This document shows, in pieces, positions 1 through 12,094 of a DNA stretch of 64,000 nt. A model generated the notes under the pieces. That model ran no database searches. It was given only the letters and a program-made list of their open reading frames with translations, and had not been told where the DNA came from. This DNA comes from Tubiluchus corallicola. Lineage: Eukaryota; Priapulida; Priapulimorpha; Priapulimorphida; Tubiluchidae. Where the stretch lies: NCBI GenBank assembly GCA_030141605.1, contig JAQGDQ010000310.1, forward strand, positions 178,915-242,914, in the 5' to 3' direction. Every line of letters starts with the position of its first letter. Position 1 is the stretch's first letter. Position numbers and translations under genes: made by a program.

Positions 1-1539
1 ATCCTGACCCCTAGTGAGAGAAAATCACATCATCGTTACCACGCCCCGTCGGAGGTTAAACATTGTCACGCGGCTGCAGGGTGAAAACGTAACCAACAAC
101 GGGGCAGGTAACACGTTTGGCTGCTGACCCCGATTTGTCAAGTCTCTGTTTCTTCGTTAGCTGTTTCGGCATGCTCTGATGCATCTACGTCTCATTTTGG
201 GATGCGCTGAGGCATCTGCACTTAGGACCACTCGAATGCAATTTCACTTTAGGGGGCATTCATTTTTGCACCCACGGTTATGTATAAGAGGCCAATGCTA
301 GTGGTCTCTCTAAAAACAACCTTAATACGACTAGATGTGTTTGTTGGCAGTTTTTCTTTGAAAACTTGTAAACATGAGACCACTAGTTTATTAAAATGGG
401 AAAGAGGTTTTTAGGCAGTGTATTGCAATCATGGTTAAGTGCTTCAGAAATTTTTGTTGCCTTAAAATATTAAGTCTACCAACATAAACCTAGGGGCATG
501 TTCATAACAGGGCATTTATTAGTCTAGTCATATAATGCTGGACTTAATAAAGTAGTCCACTATTACCAAAGTAATTTCCACTATTCATCTGTGGCACTTG
601 CATCACAGTTTGCTAAGGCCAGTCTTAGATTCACCAGCACATGCTAATATAATACCCAGGCGTAAAACACATTTTGCATTTTGCAACTTGCACCTAAAGT
701 GAGATATTTAGAAAGTGTAGTTTTGTTCTGTTTTTTTTAGGGTACACGTTGCCCACAAGTCATTACAAGAATACATAAAGATTCTGCTGTATGGCATAAC
801 CCTTTGACTGAAACCTTGTATGTCACTTATAAGACTGACTATTTGTTCACTCCGAAATAGGTGACCACAAAAAGGATGTTATGGCTATTAAAACTAGTCT
901 GACTAAAACCTTGTATGTCACTTATAAGACTATTTGTTCACTCGGAAATAGGTAATCACAAAGAGGATGTTATGGCTATTAAAATTAGCCTGTACTGTAC
1001 TCTCTAAGAGATACGTCTGCACCAATTTTACGCTTATAAACTCTGTACAACCCCATTGACACAGCTTTAATTCTGATGTTATTGCCGCTTGAGAAAATAT
1101 TCTTGTTTAGGCATTTTTAGACAACTAACTGACACTAAAACCATTTACGGGAACATTTTCATGGCCAAAAGGTGGGTTGCTTATTTGCACTTTGCAGCGC
1201 GCCCACCAACACATTGTACAGGAGTTATTTCCCGTACGAACTCTTCAATAACCTGAAGCAGAACTAACAAAAGCAATTTGTTGAATTTTATGCAGTGACA
1301 AACAATCAAACACTAGAAGAAATGTCACAGACACACAAAAATATAAGCAAAGTTTGCAAATGCTAAACGAATAACCTAAGTACTGGACATTGTACCAGGG
1401 CTGCCAATTGCAAAACTATCATAATTATTCTTATCATGGAATAAAGGAATGTCCATATTAGTGTTTGTAGTACATAAGCAGTACACTCTGAATGAAATTT
1501 GATCTCATTGCCCGTCTCTTTTAGCATTTTAAAAATACT
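1..1539. other. Intron of FET-like gene, no exon recognised
   Basis: No RRM or zinc-finger coding was found on the minus strand. Bases 1-250 are more GC-rich than the rest but show no feature I recognise. Bases about 806-990 contain a direct duplication of roughly 95 bp (core CTTGTATGTCACTTATAAGA). Confidence 0.5.
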
Positions 1540-1540
1540 C

Positions 1541-2144
1541 GAGATCTGTCCAGAATGAGGTACAAACTTCCCATTTTTCGTTCTGCAAACAGAACTGTTA
1601 CGAAAATAAATATTTGGCCAACCGACCGAACTCAACTAAGTTGTTTATGGCTGTCATACTATAGAGATCTGTCCAGAGTGAGGTCAGAACTGTTATGTAA
1701 ATAAGTATTTGACCAACTGACCAAACTCAACTAAGTTGTTTATGGCTGTCATACTATAGAAACCTGTCCAAAGCGAGGTCAGAACTGTTACGTAAATAAG
1801 TATTTGGCCAACTGACCGAACTCAACTAAGTTGTTTGTGGCTGTCATACTATAGAGATCTGTCCAGAGCGAGGTCAGAACTGTTACGTAAATAAGTATTT
1901 GACTAACTGACCGAACTCAACTAAGTTGTTTATGGCTGTCATACTATAGAAACCTGTCCAGAGCGAGGTCAGAACTGTTACGCAAATAAGTATTTAGCCA
2001 ACTGACCGAACTCAACTAAGTTGTTTATGGCTGTCATACTATAGAAATCTGTCCAGAGCGAGGTCAGAACTGTTACGTAAATAAGTATTTGGCCAACTGA
2101 CCGAACTCAACTAAGTTGTTTATGGCTGTCATACTATAGAGATC
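1541..2144. repeat. 95-bp minisatellite
   Basis: The boundary CTGTCATACTATAG recurs at 1655, 1750, 1845, 1940, 2035 and 2130, an exact 95-bp period over five units. A diverged first unit from 1541 carries an extra 28 bp that includes TTCTGCAAAC, the core of the neighbouring 31-bp repeat. Confidence 0.95.
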
Positions 2145-2149
2145 TGCAA

Positions 2150-3660
2150 AAACTAAATGGAATGGTAATCACTTCTGTAAACACGAAACGGAAAGGTACG
2201 TACTTCTGTAAACACAAAACGGAAAGGTATGTACTTCTGTAAACACAAAACGGAAAGGTATGTACTTCTGTAAACACAAAACGGAAAGGTACGTACTTCT
2301 GTAAACACAAAACGGAAAGGTACGTACTTCTGCAAACACGAAACGGAAAAGTAATCGCTTCTGCAAACACGAAACGGAAAAGTAATCGCTTCTGCAAACA
2401 CGAAACGGAAAGGTAATCACTTCTGCAAACACGAAACGGAAAGGTAATCACTTCTGCAAACACGAAACAGAAAGGTAATCACTTCTGCAAGCACGAAACA
2501 GAAAGGTAATCACTTCTGCAAACACGAAACGGAAAGGTAATCACTTCTGCAAACACGAAATGTAAAGTAATCACTTCTGCAAGCACGAAACAGAAAGGTA
2601 CATATTTCTGCAAACACTAAACAGAAAGGTAATCGCTTCTGCAAACACGAAACGGAAAGGTAATCACTTCTGCAAGCACGAAACAGAAAGGTACGTACTT
2701 CTGCAAACACTAAACAGAAAGGTACGTATTTCTGCAAACACTAAACAGAAAGGTAATCACTTCTGCAATCACGAAACGGAAAGGTAATCAATTCTGCAAA
2801 CACGAAACAGAAAGGTAATCACTTCTGCAATCACGAAACAGAAAGGTAATCACTTCTGCAAACACGAAACGGAAAGGTAATCACTTCTGCAAACACGAAA
2901 TGGAAAGGTAATCACTTCTGCAAGCACGAAACAGAAAGGTAATCACTTCTGCAAACATGAAACAAAGGTACGTACTGCAAACACTAAACAGAAGTAATCA
3001 CTTTACACGAAACAGAAAGGTACGTACTTCTGCAAACACTAAACAGAAAGGTACTAAAACACTCAGAAAGGTAATCACTTGCAAACACGAACAGAAAACG
3101 TACTTCTGAAACACTAAACAGAGGTACGTACTTAAACAATAAACAGAAAGGTAATCGCTTCTGCAAACACAAAAAGAAAGGTACGTACTTCTAACATAAA
3201 GGTTCAAACACTAAACAGAAAGGTAATCACTTGCAAAAACGAAAGGTATACTAACGAAACAGCAAACACTGAAAGAGTACGTTGCATCAGGTGCTTCTGC
3301 ATACACTAAACAGAAAGGTAATTGCTCCTGCAAACACTAAAAGGTACGTACTTCTGCAAACACTAAACGGAAAGGTAATCACTTCTGCAAACACGGAAAG
3401 GTACCTACTTCTGCCAACACTAAACAGAAAGGTACGTACTTCTGCAAACACTGAACAGAAAGGTAATCGCTTCTGCAAACACTGAACAGAAAGGTGCGTA
3501 TTTCTGCATACACTAAACAGAAAGGTAATTGCTCCTGCAAACACTAAAAGGTACGTACTTCTGCAAACACTAAACGGAAAGGTAATCACTTCTGCAAACA
3601 CGGAAAGGTACCTACTTCTGCCAACACTAAACGGAAAGGTACGTACTTCTGCAAACACCA
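2150..3660. repeat. 31-bp minisatellite, about 45 or more units
   Basis: Consensus core ACTTCTGCAAACACGAAAC plus GGAAAGGTA and a variable ATC or CGT. Units at the left are regular; those at 2960-3280 are eroded by small deletions. A segment of about 200 bp is duplicated within 3290-3660. As 31 is not a multiple of three, open frames run through all phases and translate to a 93-bp (31-residue) repeat; these are not genes. Lies in an intron of the FET-like gene. Confidence 0.95.
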
Positions 3661-4146
3661 AATGGTTATTCTAGAATAAGATTTTTCAATCAACTGTAAG
3701 ATCACTCAGTTTCACTAGTTTCTCTTAATGTTAATGTTGTTTTGGTTTTACACACACTAGTTAAGTTAGTAACACCTGGACTAAGAAACACCTTCTATTC
3801 ATAATACAGGTACAAAATAGAAGTTCGACATTCCCAGAGTTTCCAAATTAATCAACAACAGTTAGTGAACTAGAGTGGCAACAATAAAAAAATGCGTTTT
3901 AGAAACTATTAATTTCCTAGGTGTAATAACTAGCACCCCTTTACTGCAATTTTGTGTACAACAAAATTTTGCATTGGCAGCCCTTGGACCAAGGTCACTC
4001 TGTTTTCACGTATTGCTAGGAACTCATATTGGTATCAATAACACGGCAATTCTTTTCAACTTTTCAACTTAACAGACTGCTAAAACTGTAAATAGTCAAC
4101 TAGACAAACAGCGAATACAAGATCCAAATAGAATAAATTTTCTTAC

Positions 4147-7100
4147 CCTCCTCCGTATCCTCCGCCACCTCTGCCGCCTCCACGGCCACCACCATAACCA
4201 CCGCTGTCATATCCGCCTCCTCCCCTACCTCTTCCGCCGCGACCGCCGCCACCACCCCCTGAAACATGATCACAGTAAGTAAACGACGGCACATAGCCCT
4301 CTGCCGTGCAATCCTTAAGTGTGCAACGATGCTCAACGACAATTCACTGTAACATCACCGCAAATATTCTACTCTGATAAACGGGTCAGCTTCCTTGACA
4401 GTTTTGCATAAATCTGTCACCAGGTGGCACTTGTATTCATTATAAATAAAGTCATTTTTAATGACTGATTGGATAAGAACTGCTACACAAATGCTTATTA
4501 TTGCTAGCCATTAATATACAGTATACAATACAATATACAGTAATTTCAGACAGTGCTAGCTATAAAACATGTCAGCCTGTTGACTTAAAACCATTATGCT
4601 AAGATAGTTTCACGAATTCAAGATGAAATTTGCGTCATTCTATCCCACACCAGATTTTTATGATGCTTGCCATTGTCACAAGGCACAGAATACTGCAAAA
4701 TACTTCTTACACCATTTTTGTATATCTTACCAGGATTAATTTGGCTATAGCAAGCTGGCAAGCTCATATTTCATACCTGGATCAAAAATCATTATGGCCG
4801 AGAACCATACTGCAATTTTTTTGTAAAATTTTCAATGAAAAACGGCACATACACATTACTGTTGCACTTCTTACACATTTCTTACTTACTACTCTCAATG
4901 AATTATTACTCCAAATGAAAGCAGTGATATATTACCTAATCCTTCTATAAGTGGGGGAGGGCCTGAGGGTGTGGGGCCCCTTCCGCCAGACAGGGGAATG
5001 TCAAGCAGAGGTCTAATCACAGCTACTGGGGCCCCACGTGGGGAATACACAGAAGGGCGTTGGTCAGGCGGTCCCGGAAACAGTGGCCTCGGCTGGAAAA
5101 AATCTGGTCCGGGGCCACTAAAACCCCGTGGTGGTGAGCCATCAATCCTGTTACCGGGAAAAAGTGGTCGAGGACCCGGGGGTGGGAATGTCTGTGCATC
5201 AGGTGGAGGTCCCCTGGATGGGAATGGTTGTGCGTCAAGCGGGGCTCCTTCGGACGGGAACGGCTGTGCACCAGGTGGAGGACCAGAAGGTGGGAATGTC
5301 TGTGCATCAGGTGGTGCACCCCATGAACGAGGTGCCTCAACCGGTTTCGGGGTCTGCCAGGAAGAAGTTACCACTGGTGCCACTTGACTAGCTGCTACAG
5401 CGGCTTGACAAGCTGGTGGGGTAGGTAAGGCGGGAAGGGTGGCCGCCGCCTGACTCCACTGACTGTACATAGAATACGCCGAAGCACTCGGGGTAGACGA
5501 AACAGGAACTTGAGGGTACGCGACGGCAGGAGGAGGGTTGGTGGGAGCAGACGTCAAAGAAGGGGGAGCCGCGGACGTCGTCGTCAGCTGGGTGCTGGCA
5601 GCTGAAGTCGGCGTAGCAGTGGACTGTGAATAAGCCAACCACTGATTATAAGCTGCGGTGGCAAATGTGGATGAGGTCTCGGCAGAGGAAGTGGATAACG
5701 TGGATGTTTGCGTGCTCGGGGTGGTGGTTGTGGAAGATTGGCTGGAATATGAAGCCAGCCATGCACTGTAATACTGGGGATCCCAATACGTTCCCCCCTG
5801 CTGCGGATAGGCCCCATAACCACCCTGCCCTGCATTTGCCCCACCAGTACTTTGATCGTAGCCTCCGCCGCCACCTCCGTATCCTCCTCCGCCTCCATAT
5901 CCTCCTCCACCTCCGCTGGATCCGCCGTAGCCGCCTCCAGATCCGCCATATCCTCCGCCGCTTGAACTGCCATAGCTATCTGCTCCGTAGCCCTGATCCG
6001 ATGAGCCGTAGCCTCGTTGGCTGGTGTCCGATTGTTGGCCGTACGACTGCTGTCCATAGCCACTCTGTGCTTGAGATCCATAGCCGGATTGCGACGTCTG
6101 ATAATCGGACGTTGGTGCAGCAGTGGATTGCTGACCGGCAGCAGAGCCATATGAGCCGTAAGCACCTAAATCATGAACAAATCAAGTCCATAAATACAAG
6201 GAAATGAGGTATTTAAACATAACCTAAAGAAGCTGTTTTCTGTAAAAAGTAAAACGTGTTTATAGTTTCCTAAATTCTTAAAGCACAAGAAAATCCTCCA
6301 CTTACATAAACTTTAAAAAATTTGTCTTGAAATTTTATGCCACTTACATATTGCCTTTTTGCATTCAGGGCTTGCGTCGGCTGCAACACTGTATAAAACT
6401 TGCAAATTTAAACTCCCGCGATGACCGTTAGATGCAGCCATTTTGACGATGAGTCATATAAAACAAGTCTAGATAACACTGAGCAAAGTTTGAGAAAATA
6501 ATCAGAGCATTCGTAGCGCACACGTCACTAACTAAGTAAAATTTAAAATTACTGTACCTTGTCACTAAGATTAAAAATATGTTTTTGGTTAGTGAGTGGT
6601 GCTCCCTGGAGTGTGAGTCAGCAACATTTACCAATTGGTGAAAACATTTTAAATAATTAATAATTTTATTAGCATCATGTTGCAAGCCTGCACGTATGAA
6701 TGCTGGTCATTTAAGCAGACTAACAGAAGATACCGACAAGCCTAGTTTCTTGTTTTGACTGTGGCAACTTATCAAACAAGCACCACATTTTAGAATGTCA
6801 GATAAAAAACATATGCAACCTTTAACATTTTAATACTAAATACTACACGTTAACGAGTGCACATTCTATAGGCACTCGTTAAAGGACTAGAAAACGGTAT
6901 CTGAAGTAGGTTTCGGAAAAATCGCCTTAAGAAATTATATTCCTTTATAACAATTTTACGCGCATATTGTACGTGCATTGAAAGGATATTTTGTTTATTT
7001 TCAATTTAAATCTCCTGACAAGGCAGTCCTGACCGCGCCATTACATGACGTCATACACACACAATGTAAATCAGGGGAAGAAAAGGAAATGTTAAACTAT

Positions 7101-10100
7101 GTTCCAAAAAACTTTTCATGCAAGTCTATATTACTTAGCATTTCGCTTACTTGTTTGAAAGACTTATGTAACTAGAAAAGAAAATTATTAATAGTATAAA
7201 ATGTTTTCACCAAGTGGTAAAAACGTATTTTTAATCTTACTGACAAGATGCATTCATTTAAAATTTTACTTAGCTTGCGACCTGTGCGCTACGATTGCTC
7301 TGAAAGGTTTTTCAAACTTTACACAATGTTATTTAAACCTGTTTGAAATGACTTGTCAAAATGGCTGCGCCTACAGTCATCGTGGGAGTTTAAATTTACA
7401 TGTTTTACACTGTGTTACTGCTTCTGCAAGCCCTGAATGCAAGAAGGTAGTAAGTGAGGGGTGTAAAATTTCAAGGCGAATTTTTTAAGCTTTAAGTGGA
7501 GGGTTTTCTTGTGCTTTAAGGCTTACAGCCTACAAATTTATTAACATATATATATATTCAACATACCATAAGACGGTTGTTGTTGTGCACTCGAATAAGC
7601 TGACTGTCCACCTGCACCTGATGTGCCATAAGAAGAAGTCTGTCCGTAAGTGCCCGACGCAGCAGTCGACTGAGAATAATCTTGACCATAACCCGCATAA
7701 CTTTGCTGACCGTAGCCGCCTGCAGCGCCACCCTGGAAAAACATCTTTGTGAAACGGCATTCGGTCAATAAGAAAAAACTTGTTCCAAAATTTTCACAAA
7801 TGAAATTAGGGATGTAGCGGATCCGATAGAAATGCTCGACGGATTTCGCATTATTTGTATTTCTCATTTTCTATGGTAGAACAACCGAATGTGAAAAAAT
7901 ATACATGACAGTTTAATTACCTATTATGTAAGATTTCTATTAAAATGTTGAGAAATTTACGAAAGTGTCGCTTAATTTTTATGCTGCCATACTTGTAGCG
8001 CCTGCAAGTGATAGCAGCAATCTTCACGCTGTGGTTCCCTACAGTGGACAACGAGAGCACATTTGCCACTAAAATGTCTGCAAAACATTTACAGACTCCC
8101 ATGAAAAGCATAAGTTGCCAGTTTTTTTAGCTGAAATTGTGCAGATCAATTGTTCTAAATCACAGCACATCAACTTTAAAGGAAAACCAGATGATTGTGA
8201 AAACATTACTTCAGAATAAAGAATGCTCTAAAATATTTAAAAATACAAGAGCTCTTTTAAAATCAAAGCTTTTTGTCACATTTGCGTGGCCGACAAATAG
8301 AAGGCGGTACCGTGATAAGCATGATCATGAACTGCAGTGTTAGTTTCCGACGTCATATGATGTAAAACCGATTTTTCGTGACATCACGCGTTTAAACAGT
8401 ACTGTAACACTTATGCAAATGTGCTTGATGCGCAAAGGAAGATGCCCGCCATTGCACAAACTGAGGTTAGTTTCTGACGTAAGCAATAGCTGTGTTCCGT
8501 TGCCGTTAATTAACTTTCTCAGATAATTATTCAAATATAAGGATCCCCTAGATCCTTATTCCCTAAATAAAACTGCAATTTAAATCATCTGACCCAGCTC
8601 TATAAAACACACTCAAGCAATGAGCTCTTAAGCACTCAGGTACCAGTGTTTGAACAATGTTTTGATCAAAAGGAACAAAACAGAAAGTCAAAGATAGGTG
8701 AAACTATGCATGCTTTTTATTCAAGGTGACGAGTAATTTGACATCAGTTTTATTAGGATGCGTGCATTTTTGAAATTATTACTTTTGCACTTTGTAATAT
8801 TATTGTATGTTGCACAGATTGATAAATCACTTAGTTATGAAATTTGCTATTCTAAAAATGGTGATAAACTATTAAACTTACTTACTAACTTACATCCCAA
8901 AATGAAAAGAATCAAAACTTTTCTAGTGCAACCAGGGTTGATACAAACAAATGAATTTTCTCAAGTGTTTAATGACATTGTATTGAAACTCACCTGCTGC
9001 TGGTAGCCGCCATACTGGTCACCGTAACTAAAACATTTAGAAAACAATGTTTATTAATTTTTGTTTTAACCATTCTTTTGGCACAATATAATGGGTTTCT
9101 CATGAGCTACAGATCACAAACTTCAAAAAATATGTTTGGAATGGGGTTGTCCTCAGGGGCGTATTAACACTTTACGACACCCAAGGCTGATAGTTCTGTG
9201 GCGCTCATCTCTATTGTGAATTTATGGGTGCTTATGCGATGAGCAGATTAAATAGTTATTTGTGGTGTATTAGAAACAATATTAACCTAGTTTTTATGTG
9301 TCATTATTAATTACATGCATATGCATAGCGCTTATATTCAAGCAGGTTGCGCAACTGCTTGTTGTGTATTACCTTGCTGCTGTTCATTATGTGGTTAATT
9401 AGATAAAAGCTGAGCACAGTAACTGCCTGTGGTGTGTCATAAAATCTGCCCTTTTTCCGAAGATAATTTTTTCTAAAATGTAAAGCTCCTCAAACTTTGC
9501 TATAGCCTAGGCCCTAGTTACCCCATTGGTTAATACATCCCTGGTCATGGACTTAAAGGCAATGAAAATCCGATTGACTCCTACTGCAAATTGTAAGCAT
9601 TTCTGATTACAAAAATGTATTTTCGAACATTTTGCGTCCTTTACATGAATATGACACATTTTCCAAGGAAAACAAGAACTGTTTCTAAAATGCGACACCC
9701 TAGGCTATAACCTAGTCAGCCTATTGGTTAATTCGCCCCTGGTTGTCCCTAAATAACCAGCATTGACTAACTGGTTACCTAACACAAAAACTGCTAATCC
9801 AAAATGAGTTTTAGCAGTAAACAGACTACATCAATTACATTCACCGGTTATTTTGAGAAAGTGAATCTAATAATTAGCTCAGACGTTGAACTACTATGCC
9901 TGCTGTACAATACAAGGAATTTACCTACGTGACTTGTACGCAGGGATGAGAATGACAAATTGCAAAAAACTCTGAAACCGGCCGTGGGTTTGGGGGCTGC
10001 GTAGGCCCCCATGGGGGTTCAAGGGGGGCGAAACGACCTCGGAGCCAGCAACAAATTGCAATTTTGTGACCATAGAGCCTCTAAGTGGACTTAAAATATC

Positions 10101-11773
10101 AGTTACCTTGTTTCATGCATAATTCACAATACCCAACTATCAAGGATACATGATACCTAATTGTCTCAAAAATGACTAAGTACTGGCCGCTCGTATGCAA
10201 AAGTGAATAAAAACTGTCTGCAATTGATTCTATGTTTTTATACATAGACATATACACGTGGTTACACTGATGTACGTGATGTAAACAAAGTGACTGCCTG
10301 CCAACTAGAGGTCAGCTTGTGAAATAATGTACTGGGTCCGTAAAAATTTTCTCAACGAATTTACGCGATTTACAAAAACGGCACTACTGTTCTTTCAAAA
10401 ACTCGGAATTCTGCGTGTCCGCGGAAAATTCTCATCCCTGCTTTTGCGTACGAAAATTCTTTTGCTGTGAAATTACACAACTTCAGTATAAACTAATAAA
10501 TCCTCTGCAAATGAAATTCATTCGCTCATCAGTGGCATCTATGTAGCATCCGGAATGAGTAATGTTATACGTTACCCACGTGCAGAATAAAAAGACAATA
10601 TGAAATAAGTGCAGAAAATATAACGCATAATGCAGGTCTGATAAATGGGTGCACTGGAAACAGTATAAACCGATTTCATCTATTCCGCTAACTATTGTCA
10701 TTGATATGTCATGGTCACTTACCCAGTACTTCCTGTCTGTCCTCCACCGTAAGAATATTCTGAAAAAGTTAAAGAATTAAACAATTTAAACTTTATTGTC
10801 CACTTCAGTTCGGTTTACTGAGTTTGAACGTTCACAAACTTATTTACTGTTTATTTTGTTTAATTAGTTCAATTATTCTGCATATTAATTTTTCAATTTG
10901 TTGATTTACCATTCCATTATTTGTTTGATTCATAATTAATTTGTAATTTATAAGACTTTTCGGCATTAAATTGTAGACTGCCTGGCATCGCTCATTAACT
11001 ATCCAAAAACCGACGTGGGGTGATTTGTTATCTGATTTGATAACATATATTAGTTGCCACCCATTCCAACCCACTTTGGTTAGGTATGAATTGTATTCTG
11101 TTGCATGTGTTTTTTTATGTTTAGGAAAAAATAAATGATCCGATTCATTAAAATACGTGAGATATCATGGCAGATAATTTATTTTATTAGAGCTGGGGTA
11201 GATTGAACTTAAGAAGCTACATTGAACAGTTTATTACTATTATGATTATCTAAGAAAAATCTTCAGTTTATTGAACAGTTTACGGCCAATTTACAACATG
11301 TGTAAAATATAATTAATACATTGAACAGTTTATTACTATTATGATTATCTAAGAAAAATCTTCAGTTTATTGAACAGTTTACGGCCAATTTACAACATGT
11401 GTAAAATATAATTAATACCCCACAGGGATATGTTTATTTATTTTGTAAATATTTTTGTTATTTAACTCTGGACATAATGCAAACATCAAAAACGAGTGAC
11501 GACACTAAACTCGTCAAGCAAATTAACGGTAATTAGTACACAAAGACAAAATTATCTAATGAAAACATTCACGGCAAGAGCTGGCAGTAGCCAAAATCAA
11601 ATCTACTATCATCCAGTCTAGAAACCAGAGTGTTCAGCTAAATATCAATTCATCTGAATCATTAGACTATTAGCTCTAAACTACAGAAAACATTTTTACT
11701 ACACAATCACAGTTGTATGAATATTTTGTGAAAATTGAACAAAGAAATTAGACTACTTACGTTGACTCGCCAT
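4147..11773 (-). CDS. FET-like SYGQ/RGG-rich RNA-binding protein, 5' part
   Basis: Six coding exons, hand-built from ORFs and GT-AG sites: 11761-11773, 10723-10759, 8994-9027, 7567-7732, 4936-6165, 4147-4258. Phases agree at every junction, giving about 530 residues. It starts MASQ, then Y/G/Q/S-rich repeats (SYGGGQTGSTG, YGDQYGGYQQQ, GYGQQSYAGYGQ), a Gly-Tyr block, a Ser/Thr/Pro/Ala-rich part with spaced Trp/Tyr, a Pro-rich segment and an RGG block (GRGGRGRGGGGYDSGGYG). This order matches the N-terminal activation/prion-like domain plus RGG1 of FUS/EWSR1/TAF15 and fly cabeza, nuclear RNA-binding proteins of transcription and splicing that phase-separate. The last visible exon ends in phase 2, so the RRM and zinc finger expected of the family should lie left of base 1; I found no RRM in 1-4146. 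Without it another prion-like RGG protein is possible. The 321-bp head-to-head spacing with the ARMC5-like gene suggests a shared promoter. Confidence 0.6.
4936..6165 (-). CDS. Main low-complexity exon of FET-like gene
   Basis: One 1230-nt exon, about 410 residues, entered in phase 1 and left in phase 1 through a GTAATA donor. In order it holds SYG/GYG-Q repeats, a Gly-Gly-Tyr tract (about 6000-5850), a segment with spaced aromatic motifs (YWDPQYYSAWLASY, AYNQWLAYSQ, SMYSQWSQ), a Thr/Ala/Pro-rich stretch, then three to four imperfect 12-residue repeats of the type GAPPDAQTFPPS (about 5340-5160), and a Pro/Gly-rich end with two RPLFPG motifs. The acceptor TTTAG is at 6166-6167. The proline-repeat part is unusual for a FET protein and is the main reason for doubt about the family. 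Confidence 0.7.
6278..6665 (-). mobile_element. TTAA MITE family C, partial, inverted
   Basis: Starts TTAAAGCACAAGAAAATCCTCC, the reverse complement of the right terminus of the 6879-7519 copy, and matches that copy in antisense to about 6665. The left half is missing. Confidence 0.75.
6879..7519 (+). mobile_element. TTAA MITE family C, full length
   Basis: 641 bp with termini TTAAAGGACTAGAAAA and TTTTCTTGTGCTTTAA, i.e. inverted termini flanked by TTAA, as in piggyBac-type non-autonomous elements. A near-identical full copy lies at 45326-45972. No transposase. A short hairpin (CGAGTGC...GCACTCG) sits just before it at about 6854-6878. Confidence 0.75.
8176..8545 (+). mobile_element. TTAA MITE family A, right end degraded
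   Basis: Begins TTAAAGGAAAACCAGATGA and carries the family core (GGCCGACAAATAGAAGGCGG, GACGTCATATGA, ACGTAAGCAATAGC). The right terminus after the AATTATTCAAATATA motif is lost. Confidence 0.75.
9941..10440 (+). mobile_element. hAT-like MITE
   Basis: 500 bp with inverted ends CAGGGATGAGAATGAC and GAAAATTCTCATCCCTG. Flanking 8-mers CTTGTACG and CTTTTGCG agree at six of eight positions, suggesting an 8-bp target duplication as in hAT elements. A second copy is at 34757-35275. Confidence 0.7.
11221..11418. repeat. 99-bp tandem duplication
   Basis: Two almost identical units beginning ATTGAACAGTTTATTACTAT, in the first intron of the FET-like gene. Confidence 0.9.
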
Positions 11774-12094
11774 TTTTCAAGAGAGAGAACGTGGAAAATG
11801 CCCGTATGTTAGCTTGGCGAGACTTCTGGTGGGAATTCCTGGAACTCCATATGTATTGTAGCAACTAGCAATTGAGACTAATCATTGTGTACTGTCTAAT
11901 ATTCCTGCGTTTATTTAGAATTACCTTTGTAGTGGTACAAAATGAATTTAATTGCAAAAATTGACGATAATTGTAAAAAATTGGGTTGCATATTATTTGT
12001 ATGGAATTTTGACTGAACTACAGGGAGTCACTTTACTCACTCATTATATTGTTTCCAAGGTTCAGTGTGTAATAGTGGCAACCGCTCAGCAGCA
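11774..12094. promoter_or_regulatory. Head-to-head interval, probable bidirectional promoter
   Basis: Only 321 bp separate the ATG of the minus-strand FET-like gene (11771-11773) from the ATG of the plus-strand ARMC5-like gene (12095-12097). Both 5' UTRs and any core promoter must fit here unless upstream non-coding exons exist. I see no clear TATA box at a convincing distance and no CpG-rich core. Shared control is an inference from spacing. Confidence 0.5.

Noticed and set aside
2150-3660. CRISPR-like array of ~31-bp repeats
   Set aside because: Units are contiguous with no unique spacers, and the context is eukaryotic with introns; a minisatellite.
8758-9006. 82-codon plus-strand ORF with hydrophobic start
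   Set aside because: It looks like a signal peptide but overlaps an exon of the FET-like gene antisense and shows no further support.
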